A DNA stretch of 54,049 nt from Clostridiaceae bacterium (GTDB taxonomy: Bacteria; Bacillota; Clostridia; DSM-8532). The notes under the pieces are model-generated. The model was not told the DNA's origin. It saw only the letters and a program-made list of their open reading frames with translations, and made no database searches. Positions within the stretch are counted from its first letter, which is position 1; every line of letters begins with the position of its first letter. The position numbers and the translations under genes were made by a program. The DNA is taken from assembly GCA_012522505.1 (NCBI GenBank), contig JAAYKJ010000149.1, positions 1 through 54,049 of the forward strand. Reading direction: 5' to 3'. Positions 1 to 8,648 of the stretch are shown piece after piece.

Positions 1-41
1 AGCTAAGAAAAACTTCTGTTTCGTAAAAACAGTAGTAACCA

Positions 42-71
42 TTGACAGTATGGCACAAATGTGCATATAAT
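42..71 (+). promoter_or_regulatory. Promoter of the aro operon
   Basis: A perfect -35 TTGACA (42-47) and a perfect -10 TATAAT (66-71) are separated by 18 bp. Transcription would start near 78. That gives a leader of about 215 nt before aroF, containing the leader peptide and terminator listed separately. No other sigma-A-like site of this quality was seen in the first 300 bases. Confidence 0.85.
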
Positions 72-99
72 AATAAAAACCCATTGGAGGATCAAAATC

Positions 100-222
100 A
101 TGGAAATCCTCAGAAACATTGCACCGTTTTCATTTTTTTACTTTTTTACCCTGGCTTTTTATTTTCAGTACAGCTCAGGGAAATTAATATGTAAAAAAAT
201 GTTTGGAACAATGGGGTTATAA
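100..222 (+). CDS. Phe/Tyr-rich leader peptide of the aro operon
   Basis: This is an ATG-initiated 40-codon ORF, nine bases after a GGAGG ribosome site (86-90) and about 22 nt inside the predicted transcript. Residues 10-24 read FSFFYFFTLAFYFQY, with seven Phe and three Tyr in fifteen codons, an enrichment like that of the enterobacterial pheA leader. The ORF ends at TAA 220-222, 24 bases before the terminator hairpin at 247. Within the codons, CCCTGGCT (149-156) can pair with AGCTCAGGG (172-180), giving 8 bp with one bulge, which fits a pause or 1:2 hairpin. The ribosome site can also pair with codons 3-4 (87-92 with 106-111). The inferred role is cis-acting: stalling at Phe/Tyr codons when charged tRNA is short would favour read-through. 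I could not identify a convincing antiterminator helix by eye; a five-pair bulged match between 172-176 and 247-252 is the best I found. Confidence 0.8.
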   Translation: MEILRNIAPFSFFYFFTLAFYFQYSSGKLICKKMFGTMGL

Positions 223-246
223 ATGGATATCTATAAACGATAACGG

Positions 247-277
247 GAGGCTCGATTGCGAGCCTCTTATTTTTTTT
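247..277 (+). terminator. Attenuator terminator upstream of aroF
   Basis: A perfect 8-bp stem, GAGGCTCG (247-254) with CGAGCCTC (259-266), has a four-base loop and is followed by TTATTTTTTTT. It lies between the promoter and the first enzyme gene and directly after the aromatic leader peptide. It must therefore be conditionally read through for the operon to be expressed. Confidence 0.88.
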
Positions 278-292
278 AGGAGGAGGATGGAT

Positions 293-1312
293 ATGGTTGT
301 TGTATTGAAACCCAATGTACCCGTTGAAAAAAGGAATGATTTGATCCGCGAGATTGAATCAATGGGCGTTCGGGTCCAGATAACGGAAGGCACGGAGACT
401 TCCATACTGGGCTTGATCGGAGACACGACGAATCTGAACAAATACAGAATCGCATCAAATGAAATCGTAGCCAATATTTTACGGGTACAGGAGCCGTTTA
501 AAAAGGCGAATAAAATGTTCAAGCCAGACGATACCATTATCGAAGTGGCCGGAAGAAAAATCGGTGAAGGTTATTTCAGCATCATAACCGGGCCGTGCTC
601 CGTCGAAAGTGAGGATCAGATAGAAGGCATCGCAAAAGCAGTGAAGGATAGCGGCGCAACCTTCCTAAGAGGAGGAGCCTATAAACCCAGGACATCCCCA
701 TATGCCTTCCAGGGGCTTGGCCTTGAAGGTTTGGAATACCTAAAGCATGCACGAGAAAAAACAGGGTTGCCGATTGTTTCAGAGATCATGTCGGTAGATA
801 TGGTTGATCGGTTTGCTGAAGATGTGGACATTATTCAGGTAGGCGCAAGAAACATGCAGAACTTTGTTCTGCTTAAGGAACTGGGCAAAATCAGAAAGCC
901 CGTCCTTTTAAAGCGCGGTCTCGCAGCTACCATTGAAGAATGGCTGATGTCGGCTGAGTATGTTTTGAGTGAAGGAAATGAACAGGTTATCCTGTGTGAA
1001 CGGGGTATTCGCACTTTTGAAACATTCACAAGGAATACGCTGGACATCAGTGCTATCCCTACGATAAAAAAACTAAGCCATCTGCCAGTTATTGTTGATC
1101 CAAGCCATGCCACAGGAAAGGCCTGGATGGTAGAGGCCATGTCCAAGGCGGCTGTTGTAGCGGGCGCAGATGGTGTGATCATTGAGGTTCACAATAACCC
1201 TGCCTGCGCACTGTGTGATGGGCAACAATCGATTACACCCACACAGTTTCAGCAGCTGATGGTAAAGATGAAAAAGCTGATCGATTTGGAAGGGAAGAAG
1301 TTGGAAGGGTGA
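293..1312 (+). CDS. aroF: 3-deoxy-7-phosphoheptulonate synthase (DAHP synthase, type I beta)
   Basis: This enzyme condenses phosphoenolpyruvate and erythrose 4-phosphate to DAHP, the first step of the shikimate pathway. The 339-residue length fits the subclass with an N-terminal ferredoxin-like regulatory domain (about 1-70), which in relatives mediates feedback inhibition by aromatic amino acids. The metal ligands are visible: Cys102 in GPCSVES, His272 in DPSHATG, Glu298 in IIEVHNN and Asp309 in LCDGQQS. The PEP-binding segment RGGAYKPRTSPYAFQG is intact. I chose ATG 293 because AGGAGGAGG (278-286) precedes it at good spacing. The in-frame ATGs at 203 and 287 are upstream of the attenuator or on top of the ribosome site. 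It is the first enzyme gene of a seven-gene operon. Confidence 0.95.
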   Translation: MVVVLKPNVPVEKRNDLIREIESMGVRVQITEGTETSILGLIGDTTNLNKYRIASNEIVANILRVQEPFKKANKMFKPDDTIIEVAGRKIGEGYFSIITGPCSVESEDQIEGIAKAVKDSGATFLRGGAYKPRTSPYAFQGLGLEGLEYLKHAREKTGLPIVSEIMSVDMVDRFAEDVDIIQVGARNMQNFVLLKELGKIRKPVLLKRGLAATIEEWLMSAEYVLSEGNEQVILCERGIRTFETFTRNTLDISAIPTIKKLSHLPVIVDPSHATGKAWMVEAMSKAAVVAGADGVIIEVHNNPACALCDGQQSITPTQFQQLMVKMKKLIDLEGKKLEG

Positions 1313-1379
1313 AGAGAGCCTTACAGATCATTGGCTGGCCACCTATCCCGGTATCCCACGTAGGAATGGAGTGTTGAAT

Positions 1380-2459
1380 ATGCATGAACTTACTGTAAAG
1401 CTAACCCATAATGACTATCCGATTTATATAGAAAACGGGCTTTTTAACTCTGCAGGAGAGTATATCAAACGTTTTTTTCCGGATAGGAAGGCCTTTATCA
1501 TAACCGACAGCAATCTTGTTTCACTTTACGCAGACAGTCTGCTCCGACAACTTAAAGATTTAAACATATCAGCCGGTGTATTTGCCATTCCTGCGGGAGA
1601 ATGCAGCAAAAGTCATGACCAGCTACTGGCACTTTACGAGGCTTTTGGATCATCGGAGATTACCCGTAAGGATGTCGTGATTGCACTGGGAGGAGGGGTA
1701 ACCGGTGATTTGGCAGGTTTTGCGGCTTCCACCTGGCTAAGGGGTACCAGGTTTATGCAGATTCCTACTTCTCTTCTGGCCATGGTGGATTCCAGTATTG
1801 GCGGAAAGGTTGCAGTTAACTTGGCTATGGGGAAGAACCTTGTTGGAAGCTTCTATCATCCGGAAGCCGTGCTAATCGACCCACTGCTGTTAAAATCTCT
1901 TCCAGACAGGCATTTTGCCGACGGTATGGCTGAGATCATAAAGCATGGATGTATTCGGGATAAGGAATTGTTTCTCATGCTGGAAACGATAGGTAGCTGT
2001 GATGAGATCATGAAAAATATCGAAGAAATCATCTTCAGAAACTGCATGATCAAAAAAAGTATTGTCGAAAAGGATGAACGGGAATCCAATCTTCGGATGA
2101 TTCTGAATTTTGGACACACTTTCGGTCATGCACTTGAAAAAGCTTTTTGTTATGAAAAATACACGCATGGTGAAGCGGTTGCGATCGGTATGGAGTTTGC
2201 AACAGAACTGTCTGTAAGGCTTGGATTCTGTGAAGAAGAAGTACTATACAGAATTCGTAAACTATTAAAACAATTTCAACTGCCAACTGACTGGCCTGCA
2301 GTCGATTCACAAACGATCAGGGACACGGTATTGCTGGACAAAAAGGCGATGACAAACGACATGACACTTGTACTGATCAAGGATATTGGAAACGCTTTTC
2401 TTAATAAATATTCAAAAGACAGGATTGGAGGCTGGATCGATGAAAAGCTTAACCCTTAA
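1380..2459 (+). CDS. aroB: 3-dehydroquinate synthase
   Basis: This enzyme converts DAHP to 3-dehydroquinate, using NAD and a divalent metal. The 359-residue length is normal. Clear family motifs are GGGVTGDLAGFAASTWLRG (nucleotide binding), PTSLLAMVDSSIGGK, KNLVGSFYHP, MAEIIKHG, and the metal-binding histidines in NFGHTFGHALE and HGEAVAIGM. The start at ATG 1380 lies eight bases after TGGAG; the GTG at 1371 is in frame but overlaps that ribosome site. The gene follows aroF after 67 bases and its end overlaps the start of aroA by 20 bases, which suggests translational coupling. Confidence 0.95.
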   Translation: MHELTVKLTHNDYPIYIENGLFNSAGEYIKRFFPDRKAFIITDSNLVSLYADSLLRQLKDLNISAGVFAIPAGECSKSHDQLLALYEAFGSSEITRKDVVIALGGGVTGDLAGFAASTWLRGTRFMQIPTSLLAMVDSSIGGKVAVNLAMGKNLVGSFYHPEAVLIDPLLLKSLPDRHFADGMAEIIKHGCIRDKELFLMLETIGSCDEIMKNIEEIIFRNCMIKKSIVEKDERESNLRMILNFGHTFGHALEKAFCYEKYTHGEAVAIGMEFATELSVRLGFCEEEVLYRIRKLLKQFQLPTDWPAVDSQTIRDTVLLDKKAMTNDMTLVLIKDIGNAFLNKYSKDRIGGWIDEKLNP

Positions 2460-3726
2460 ACCAACCGGTCTTTCAGGACGAATTCAGATCCCGCCATCAA
2501 AGAGCATGGCACACCGGGCGATAATTTGTGCCTTCCTATCAGAAGGAGAAAGCAGGATTGGCAATGTAGAACTTTCCAACGATATCATTGCCACCTGCCG
2601 GGCGGCAGAAGCATTGGGAGCTGATATCGATATCCTTGAAGGAGGGATTCCCGGACGTAAAACATTGGTCATTCGGGGCAGGGGAAAGGTTGCGGTAATA
2701 AACAATCGTATTCATTGCGGTGAATCCGGAACCACGGCACGTTTTATCATTCCTGTAACACGGCTGACACATGATGAGGTTACAATTACAGGAGAAGGAA
2801 AGCTGGTTGATAGACCCTTCGGTGTTTTTTATGAGATATTTCAGGCTCAAGAAGTTCAATATGAAACACAGGATGGCAAGCTTCCACTTAAATTAAGCGG
2901 AAGACTGAAGCCAGGAAGCTTCAGGGTAAGGGGAGATATAAGCTCCCAGTTTATATCCGGCCTTTTACTTGCTCTGCCTCTTCTTGACGGGGATTCCATC
3001 ATAGAAGTAACAACGCCATTGGAATCTGCCGGGTATATCGATATGACGCTGCAGGTACAAAAAAAGTTTGGTATACGAATTGATTATAACCGGGCGGAAA
3101 ATCGCTTTTTTATACCAGGCTGGCAGAAATACATTCCCCAGCAATATCAAGTAGAAGGCGACTGGTCCCAGGCTGCCTTTTGGTTGGCGGCAGGTGTTCT
3201 TTCAGGAAAGATAGAAGTAGAAGGACTAAATCCAAACTCTCTTCAGGGCGATAAAATCATTGAAGCAGTTTTACAGAAGATGGGAGCAAAGTTATTCTGG
3301 AAGGATGAAGTCATTACCGCGGTGAAAAGCGAATTGCGGGATATATCCATCGATGTCTCACAATGTCCGGATCTGGTTCCGATTCTTGCGGTTCTGGGTA
3401 GTATGTGCAGTGGCAGAACTGAAATACTGAATGCCGCAAGGCTCAGGCTGAAGGAATGTGACCGACTGAATGCAATATCTACCGAACTTAGGGCACTGGG
3501 GGCCCAGATAACACAGAGACAGGACGCTCTTTTCATAAAGGGTAAGAATAAGCTTTCCGGAGGCAGGGTTTACGGGTGGAACGATCATCGGATCGTCATG
3601 GCAGCAGCCATTGCTGCGGTTGTCTGTGAAAAAAACGTTATCATTGAAGGCTGTGAAGCTGTGAATAAATCGTACCCTTCTTTCTGGGATCACTATGTCG
3701 CGTTGGGAGGAAAAGCCTGTGAGTAG
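2440..3726 (+). CDS. aroA: 3-phosphoshikimate 1-carboxyvinyltransferase (EPSP synthase)
   Basis: This enzyme transfers the enolpyruvyl group of PEP to shikimate 3-phosphate. The 428-residue protein shows PPSKSMAHRAIICA near the N terminus, HCGESGTTARF (the classic LGNSGT-like loop), GDISSQFISGLLLALPLL, VEGDWSQAAFWLA and a C-terminal SGGRVYGWNDHRIVMA. The TAR-type loop and overall motif set suggest a class II-like enzyme, but I cannot assign sensitivity class by eye. ATG 2440 has GGAGG at 2427-2431. An upstream in-frame ATG at 2386 lies deep inside aroB and has no ribosome site. The gene overlaps aroB by 20 bases and aroC by 8. Confidence 0.95.
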   Translation: MKSLTLKPTGLSGRIQIPPSKSMAHRAIICAFLSEGESRIGNVELSNDIIATCRAAEALGADIDILEGGIPGRKTLVIRGRGKVAVINNRIHCGESGTTARFIIPVTRLTHDEVTITGEGKLVDRPFGVFYEIFQAQEVQYETQDGKLPLKLSGRLKPGSFRVRGDISSQFISGLLLALPLLDGDSIIEVTTPLESAGYIDMTLQVQKKFGIRIDYNRAENRFFIPGWQKYIPQQYQVEGDWSQAAFWLAAGVLSGKIEVEGLNPNSLQGDKIIEAVLQKMGAKLFWKDEVITAVKSELRDISIDVSQCPDLVPILAVLGSMCSGRTEILNAARLRLKECDRLNAISTELRALGAQITQRQDALFIKGKNKLSGGRVYGWNDHRIVMAAAIAAVVCEKNVIIEGCEAVNKSYPSFWDHYVALGGKACE

Positions 3727-4873
3727 TATTTGGGGTAAGTGTATCAAGATTTCTGTTTTTGGAGAATCCCATGGCACAGCGATCGGCGTTGTGATCGATG
3801 GCCTGCCACCTGGGATTCAACTCGACAAAGAAGAAATACAAAAGGAAATGGATCGAAGGAAACCAGGGCTGGATACCTATTCCACACCGAGAAAGGAAGG
3901 GGATATGGTTGATATTGTCAGTGGTTTCTTTAATGGTCATACTACAGGTACTCCGCTATGCGGTATTATCCGGAACATTGATAAGCGTTCGAAGGATTAC
4001 GACGAACTGAAAGATATCATGCGCCCCGGTCATGCAGATTTTGCCGGAAGGCTTCGGTACAATGGCTATAACGATTATCGTGGTGGAGGTCATTTTTCAG
4101 GAAGGTTGACGGCGCCAATCGTTTTCGCAGGTGCGATCGCAACCCAATATTTGAGGCAACAGGGGATCACCATTGGCACACATTTGCTTCAGGTTGGCAG
4201 AATAGAGGATACTCGCGTGGACTTGGTTAATATTCAGAAGGAACAGTTAACCAACTTCCGCAATATGCGCTTTCCGGTCATTGATCCGAAGGCTGCTGAA
4301 AACATGAAAATGGAAATTGATAATGCAAGAATGGATCAGAACTCAGTTGGCGGAATGCTTGAAACAGCCATTATTAACCTGCCAGCTGGCCTGGGTTCTC
4401 CGATGTTTGAATCGGTAGAGTCAAGGCTCTCAGCTTTTGTCTTTTCCATTCCGGGCGTAAAAGGTATTGACTTCGGTACTGGCTTTGGTTTTGCGTCGAT
4501 GTGCGGCAGCGAAGGTAACGATGGCTTTAAGGCTCTTCCACTAGAGGGCGCGCCCCCAAACCCTATGCCAAACAGCACGAAGACAAAGGATTTGGAATCC
4601 TGTCCATTGCTTCACACAAATCACAGCGGTGGAATAAACGGCGGTATCACAAATGGAATGCCCGTTGTTTTCAGAACGGTATTTCGGCCTACTCCTTCCA
4701 TTGGAAGACCGCAACAGGCCTTGGACATGAAAACCATGAAAGCGAAAAAATACTGCATTCATGGAAGGCATGATCCTTGTATTGCTTTGCGGGCTGTGCC
4801 CGTTCTGGATGCAGCAGCTGCACTGGTTGTCCTGGATCTGGTCATGAAGGCGAAAGGACACTCGAGGGAATAA
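3719..4873 (+). CDS. aroC: Chorismate synthase
   Basis: This FMN-dependent enzyme forms chorismate from EPSP by 1,4-elimination. The 384-residue protein carries the three family signatures in order: GESHGTAIGVVIDGLPPG, the RPGHADF and RGGGHFSGRLTAPIV region, and the NHSGGINGGITNGMPV and RPTPSIGRPQ region near the C terminus. The start is GTG 3719, eight bases after GGGAGG (3705-3710) and overlapping the aroA stop by 8 bases. Upstream in-frame ATG 3695 precedes the ribosome site. A 122-base spacer follows before pheA. Confidence 0.95.
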   Translation: MSSIWGKCIKISVFGESHGTAIGVVIDGLPPGIQLDKEEIQKEMDRRKPGLDTYSTPRKEGDMVDIVSGFFNGHTTGTPLCGIIRNIDKRSKDYDELKDIMRPGHADFAGRLRYNGYNDYRGGGHFSGRLTAPIVFAGAIATQYLRQQGITIGTHLLQVGRIEDTRVDLVNIQKEQLTNFRNMRFPVIDPKAAENMKMEIDNARMDQNSVGGMLETAIINLPAGLGSPMFESVESRLSAFVFSIPGVKGIDFGTGFGFASMCGSEGNDGFKALPLEGAPPNPMPNSTKTKDLESCPLLHTNHSGGINGGITNGMPVVFRTVFRPTPSIGRPQQALDMKTMKAKKYCIHGRHDPCIALRAVPVLDAAAALVVLDLVMKAKGHSRE

Positions 4874-4995
4874 ACTGATCATCCTGCAGGGATTATTACC
4901 GGGCGATAGAAAAGGCGGTAATTGTGTAACCCGGATCACTTGACACTGGGGCAGAGATTGAACAATTGCGTTTCCATGGATAAAGGAGAACAGAA

Positions 4996-6141
4996 ATGGC
5001 ATTGAATCTGGAATCACTAAGAAAAACAATTAATGAAACAGACAAAGAAATGGTTGCTCTTTTTGAGAAGCGAATGGATGCAGTAGCTAAAATTGCTGAG
5101 TTTAAAAAGCAGCACAATATGAAGATACTGGATTCTGGTCGGGAAAAAGAGGTGATAACCAGGGCTGTTTCATATTTGGAAAATCAAGACCTTGAAACCA
5201 GTCTGAGGTTTTTCATGGAAGATTTGCTGACTATTTCAAGGCAATATCAGATCGCTCGTCTGGGAACGGAAAAGACGCTGCATAAGGAACAGACAAAAAT
5301 AGAAATAAAGCCGGACAGCATAATCGGTTATTACGGTTCAACAGGCTCCTACAGCGAAGAGGCAGCATTGGAGCATTTCGGAGACAACATTTCCAAAAAG
5401 GAATATATGACCTTCGATGCGGTGGTCACGGCTTTATTAAATCAGGAAATCGATATTGGCATTTTACCGGTTGAGAATTCTTCAACAGGGATCATTTCCA
5501 CAGTCATGGATTTAATTCGTGACAACCCGGTTTGCATTATCGGTGAGCATGTTAAAAGGATATGTCATCATCTGCTCGTGAACCCCGGAACAAAGCTTGA
5601 GGACATCGAAAAGGTGTATTCCCATCAGCAGGGTCTCGAGCAGAGCAGCGAATTTCTGAAGCAGTTCTCCTGGGAACAGATTGTCTATAAAAGCACTGCT
5701 GGCAGCGCAGAAATGGTGAGTAAAACCCGAGATAAAAAGAAGGCCGCCATAGCATCCGAAAGATGTGCAGACATATATGGTCTGGAGATACTCATTCCAA
5801 ATATTCATTATAATCAGGACAATTACACCCGCTTTATCATCATCGGAAGGGAACCGGTTTTGAACCAGCATTGTAATAAAATCAGCATTGTCATGGGTAT
5901 TTCACACAAACCCGGTGCTTTATATGGTATTCTTCGGCTTTTTAATGAACGGAACCTGAACCTGATGAAAATCGAGTCCAGACCTATTATCGGAAAACCA
6001 TGGGAGTATCTCTTCTTTTTCGATTTTGAAGGAAACTTAATGGATGACAGGGTGAAGGAGTTGCTGGAGTGCCTGAAGGATGCCACTCATGGTTTTCGCG
6101 TGCTAGGCAATTACAGGGCATACGAGCCTGGCGGCTGCTAA
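4996..6141 (+). CDS. pheA: Bifunctional chorismate mutase / prephenate dehydratase (P-protein)
   Basis: This protein makes phenylpyruvate from chorismate in two steps. The 381 residues divide into an AroQ-type chorismate mutase helix bundle (about 1-90, with LRKTINETDKEMVALFEKR), a prephenate dehydratase domain (about 107-290, with GSTGSYSEEAA, LPVENSSTGI and the catalytic TRF at 278-280) and a C-terminal ACT domain. The ACT domain carries the Phe-binding motifs GALYGI and ESRP (327-330), so feedback inhibition by phenylalanine is expected. ATG 4996 follows AAAGGAGAA. No tyrA or trp gene accompanies it, so the cluster is biased towards phenylalanine, consistent with the aromatic leader peptide. 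Confidence 0.95.
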   Translation: MALNLESLRKTINETDKEMVALFEKRMDAVAKIAEFKKQHNMKILDSGREKEVITRAVSYLENQDLETSLRFFMEDLLTISRQYQIARLGTEKTLHKEQTKIEIKPDSIIGYYGSTGSYSEEAALEHFGDNISKKEYMTFDAVVTALLNQEIDIGILPVENSSTGIISTVMDLIRDNPVCIIGEHVKRICHHLLVNPGTKLEDIEKVYSHQQGLEQSSEFLKQFSWEQIVYKSTAGSAEMVSKTRDKKKAAIASERCADIYGLEILIPNIHYNQDNYTRFIIIGREPVLNQHCNKISIVMGISHKPGALYGILRLFNERNLNLMKIESRPIIGKPWEYLFFFDFEGNLMDDRVKELLECLKDATHGFRVLGNYRAYEPGGC

Positions 6142-6214
6142 ATGTAATAAGTGTTTTCTACATATTGAAGCAATCGCTGGAATCTTAGGATCTGCTATTT
6201 TTCGGGAGGTAGCT

Positions 6215-7024
6215 ATGATTTATGGTCTGATCGGGGAAAAACTGAGCCATAGTTATTCGCCGCAAATACACCGGACATTTTTTGATATTACAGGGATGAA
6301 AGGGGACTATCGTCTTTTTGAACTTCGGAATGATGAACTGGAAGCGTTCCTTAAACGCGCTGTCCGTCAGGGGTACCGTGGTCTGAATGTGACCATTCCA
6401 TACAAAACAGAAGTTATTCCCTTCCTGAAGCAGATTTCAACGGAGGCTTCCCATATTGGCGCTGTTAATACGATCACGCTCAATGGAAGCCTTGTGGGTT
6501 ATAATACCGACTATTTTGGCATTGATTATACCTTCAAAAAAAACAATGTGGAACTGCAGGGAAAAAGAGCTCTTGTTCTGGGCAGTGGGGGAGCAGCCAA
6601 ATCTGTGGTCGCCTATCTTTTGGATTCGGGCATTGAAAGCATTTTCCTGGCCAGCAGATATCCAAATCGGGTGTCGGAGGATTATCAACTGGTGAACATG
6701 GTATCGTATGAGCACATTTCAAAATTCATCCCCTTTGATATCATTGTGAACACAACACCTGTCGGAATGGTTCCGAAAACCGGATTATCACCCTTGAAGC
6801 CAGACCAATTGAAGGGCACGGGTTTTTTATTCGACCTGATCTATAATCCAGCCAAAACCGAAATGATGAATATTTGCGATTCTTTGGGGATTCCCAGTGT
6901 GAATGGCTTGTACATGCTTATTGCACAGGCTGTCAAGGCACAGGAAATTTGGAATGATGAAAGCTATGGATTGGATATGGTTGATGCGATTTATAAACAT
7001 ATTAATGCATGTTTTGAAAACTAA
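6215..7024 (+). CDS. aroE: Shikimate dehydrogenase (NADP+)
   Basis: This enzyme reduces 3-dehydroshikimate to shikimate. The 269-residue protein has the shikimate-binding SHSYSPQIH and NVTIPYKTEV (catalytic Lys) at the N terminus, GAVNTI and NTDYFG, the nucleotide-binding GSGGAAKSV, NTTPVGM, and the C-terminal NGLYMLIAQAV. ATG 6215 follows GGGAGGT. It sits between pheA (73-base gap) and aroK (65-base gap) in the same orientation. Confidence 0.95.
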   Translation: MIYGLIGEKLSHSYSPQIHRTFFDITGMKGDYRLFELRNDELEAFLKRAVRQGYRGLNVTIPYKTEVIPFLKQISTEASHIGAVNTITLNGSLVGYNTDYFGIDYTFKKNNVELQGKRALVLGSGGAAKSVVAYLLDSGIESIFLASRYPNRVSEDYQLVNMVSYEHISKFIPFDIIVNTTPVGMVPKTGLSPLKPDQLKGTGFLFDLIYNPAKTEMMNICDSLGIPSVNGLYMLIAQAVKAQEIWNDESYGLDMVDAIYKHINACFEN

Positions 7025-7089
7025 CTATACCGTGTCACCATTATAGGTGAAGGTTTCAGAAGTTTGAACATAAAAAGAAAGGATATCTT

Positions 7090-7617
7090 ATGAAGCCTAA
7101 AAATATCGTCTTTACCGGGATGATGGGGTGCGGAAAAACAACCGCCGGTAAAATGGTTGCACAGCTAAACCAAATGCAGTTTCTTGATCTGGATCAGATG
7201 ATTGAACAAAGATGGGGGAGCATCCCTTCGCTTTTCGAAAGGGGAGAAGCGTATTTCAGGGCTGTCGAAAGCGAAGCCGTATCAGAAGTCAGCGAAATGG
7301 AAGGTCTGGTAATCGCTACTGGCGGTGGAGTGGTTAAAAATCTGGAAAACATTACAGCACTGAAGAAAAAAGGAATCATCTTTTTTATCGATCGTCCGAT
7401 TGAGGATATTCTGACCGATATCGATTTATCAACCCGTCCGCTTTTAAAAGAAGGAAAAAACAGGCTGATCCAGCTGTTCCATGAAAGGTACCCGCTATAT
7501 GTCAAAACCTGTGATATTCATCTGAAAGACGCAAAACATCTGGAGGACACAGTTCAGAAGGTAATCGAGCTTTGGAGCAATATATCCGGTAACCAGTTGA
7601 ATCAGGTGCCAGAATAA
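7090..7617 (+). CDS. aroK: Shikimate kinase
   Basis: This enzyme phosphorylates shikimate at the 3-hydroxyl with ATP. The 175-residue protein shows Walker A GMMGCGKTTAGK, the shikimate-contacting FLDLDQMIE and ERGEAYFRAVE, and the GGGVVKN motif. The lid arginine lies in STRPLL. It is the last gene of the aro cluster. I see no intrinsic terminator in the 200 bases after it. Confidence 0.94.
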   Translation: MKPKNIVFTGMMGCGKTTAGKMVAQLNQMQFLDLDQMIEQRWGSIPSLFERGEAYFRAVESEAVSEVSEMEGLVIATGGGVVKNLENITALKKKGIIFFIDRPIEDILTDIDLSTRPLLKEGKNRLIQLFHERYPLYVKTCDIHLKDAKHLEDTVQKVIELWSNISGNQLNQVPE

Positions 7618-7720
7618 CGATGCCAGCAAATCACCCTAACCATGCTAGCTTTTATTGGTGTGAACAGTAACGATTAATCGCAAAAAATTCAGTAAAAAAA
7701 CATAGAATATAAATTTCATA

Positions 7721-7749
7721 TTGATTATGGTAAAATAAACATTAATACT
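7721..7749 (+). promoter_or_regulatory. Possible promoter of the two-component genes
   Basis: TTGATT (7721-7726) and AATACT (7744-7749) are 17 bp apart. An overlapping alternative is an extended -10, TGGTAAAAT (7728-7736). Either would start a transcript 75-90 bases before the response regulator. The match is moderate. Confidence 0.35.
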
Positions 7750-7822
7750 AAGTAATCCAAGAATATTCATAGTGGGTTTTCTTTTCGACAAAACACAGAC
7801 AAAGAACGGGAAGGAAGTAAAC

Positions 7823-8587
7823 ATGTACGGTATGATAATTGCAGACGATGAATTGATTATTCGTCAGGGATTGATGACAATACCATGGAATAATTATGGT
7901 ATCCAGGTTTTGGGCGTTGCGTCAGACGGAAAGGAAGCTCTGTCGCTGCTGAAATCGAAATGCCCTGAAATTCTTTTAACGGATATCCGCATGCCTGGTA
8001 TTGACGGTTTGAAGCTGATAGAAGCGGCAAAAAATGAAAATCCGGAAATACAGTCCATTCTGTTAACAGGCTATGAAGATTTCAATTATGCACTTGAAGC
8101 CATACGACTTGGTGCAGTCGGATATATTCTTAAGCCTTCCGAGCCTGAGGAGATTATTGAAAGCATTTTAAAAGCCAAAAAGAATCTGGACCTATTCAGC
8201 AAAAAAGAACCTCTCCTTACCAAAACCTCCGGCATCCGGAATAGAGCAATTGAAGCAATCTTTGAGTACATTGAAAAGAATTATGCACAAGAAATTACCC
8301 TGTTTACAGCTGCAGAGCATGTGCATATGAATCATATCTATATAAGCCGCCTGTTCAAGAAGAATGTTGGCAAAACCTTTTTGGATGTCTTGACAACCGT
8401 TCGAATGAAGAAGGCCTGTGAACTTCTTGCCGATAACTCCTTCAGGATCTATGAAATTGCTGACATGGTTGGTATTCAGGACTCAGGCTATTTCAGCCAG
8501 GTTTTTAAGAAATATTACAATATGACACCAACCGAATATCGGGACATGCTGTTTTCAAAAGCTACGGGCACAAGTGGTAAAGGGTGA
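7823..8587 (+). CDS. Response regulator, receiver plus AraC-type DNA-binding domain (YesN-like)
   Basis: This is probably the transcriptional activator paired with the adjacent sensor kinase, and it likely controls the sugar importer downstream. The 254-residue protein has an N-terminal receiver domain with acidic IADDE, the phospho-acceptor Asp in LTDIRMPG, and a Lys in YILKPSEP. It ends in a two-helix-turn-helix AraC domain (about 150-250: MNHIYISRLFKKNVGKTF, then IADMVGIQDSGYFSQVFKK). ATG 7823 follows GGAAGGAAG. The in-frame start at 7772 has no ribosome site. Confidence 0.92.
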   Translation: MYGMIIADDELIIRQGLMTIPWNNYGIQVLGVASDGKEALSLLKSKCPEILLTDIRMPGIDGLKLIEAAKNENPEIQSILLTGYEDFNYALEAIRLGAVGYILKPSEPEEIIESILKAKKNLDLFSKKEPLLTKTSGIRNRAIEAIFEYIEKNYAQEITLFTAAEHVHMNHIYISRLFKKNVGKTFLDVLTTVRMKKACELLADNSFRIYEIADMVGIQDSGYFSQVFKKYYNMTPTEYRDMLFSKATGTSGKG

Positions 8588-8648
8588 AAAGAACAATGCT
8601 GTATCCTGTACTGTTCAGCGACAGCGAGTTTGAGAATGGAGAACAGGG

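Noticed and set aside
203-292. Upstream extension of the aroF reading frame to ATG 203
   Set aside because: It would run through the attenuator hairpin and lacks a ribosome site. AGGAGGAGG at 278-286 clearly sets the start at 293.
78-292. T-box riboswitch before aroF
   Set aside because: No T-box consensus (AGGGUGG...ACCGCG) or stem I features were seen, while a full leader-peptide arrangement is present.
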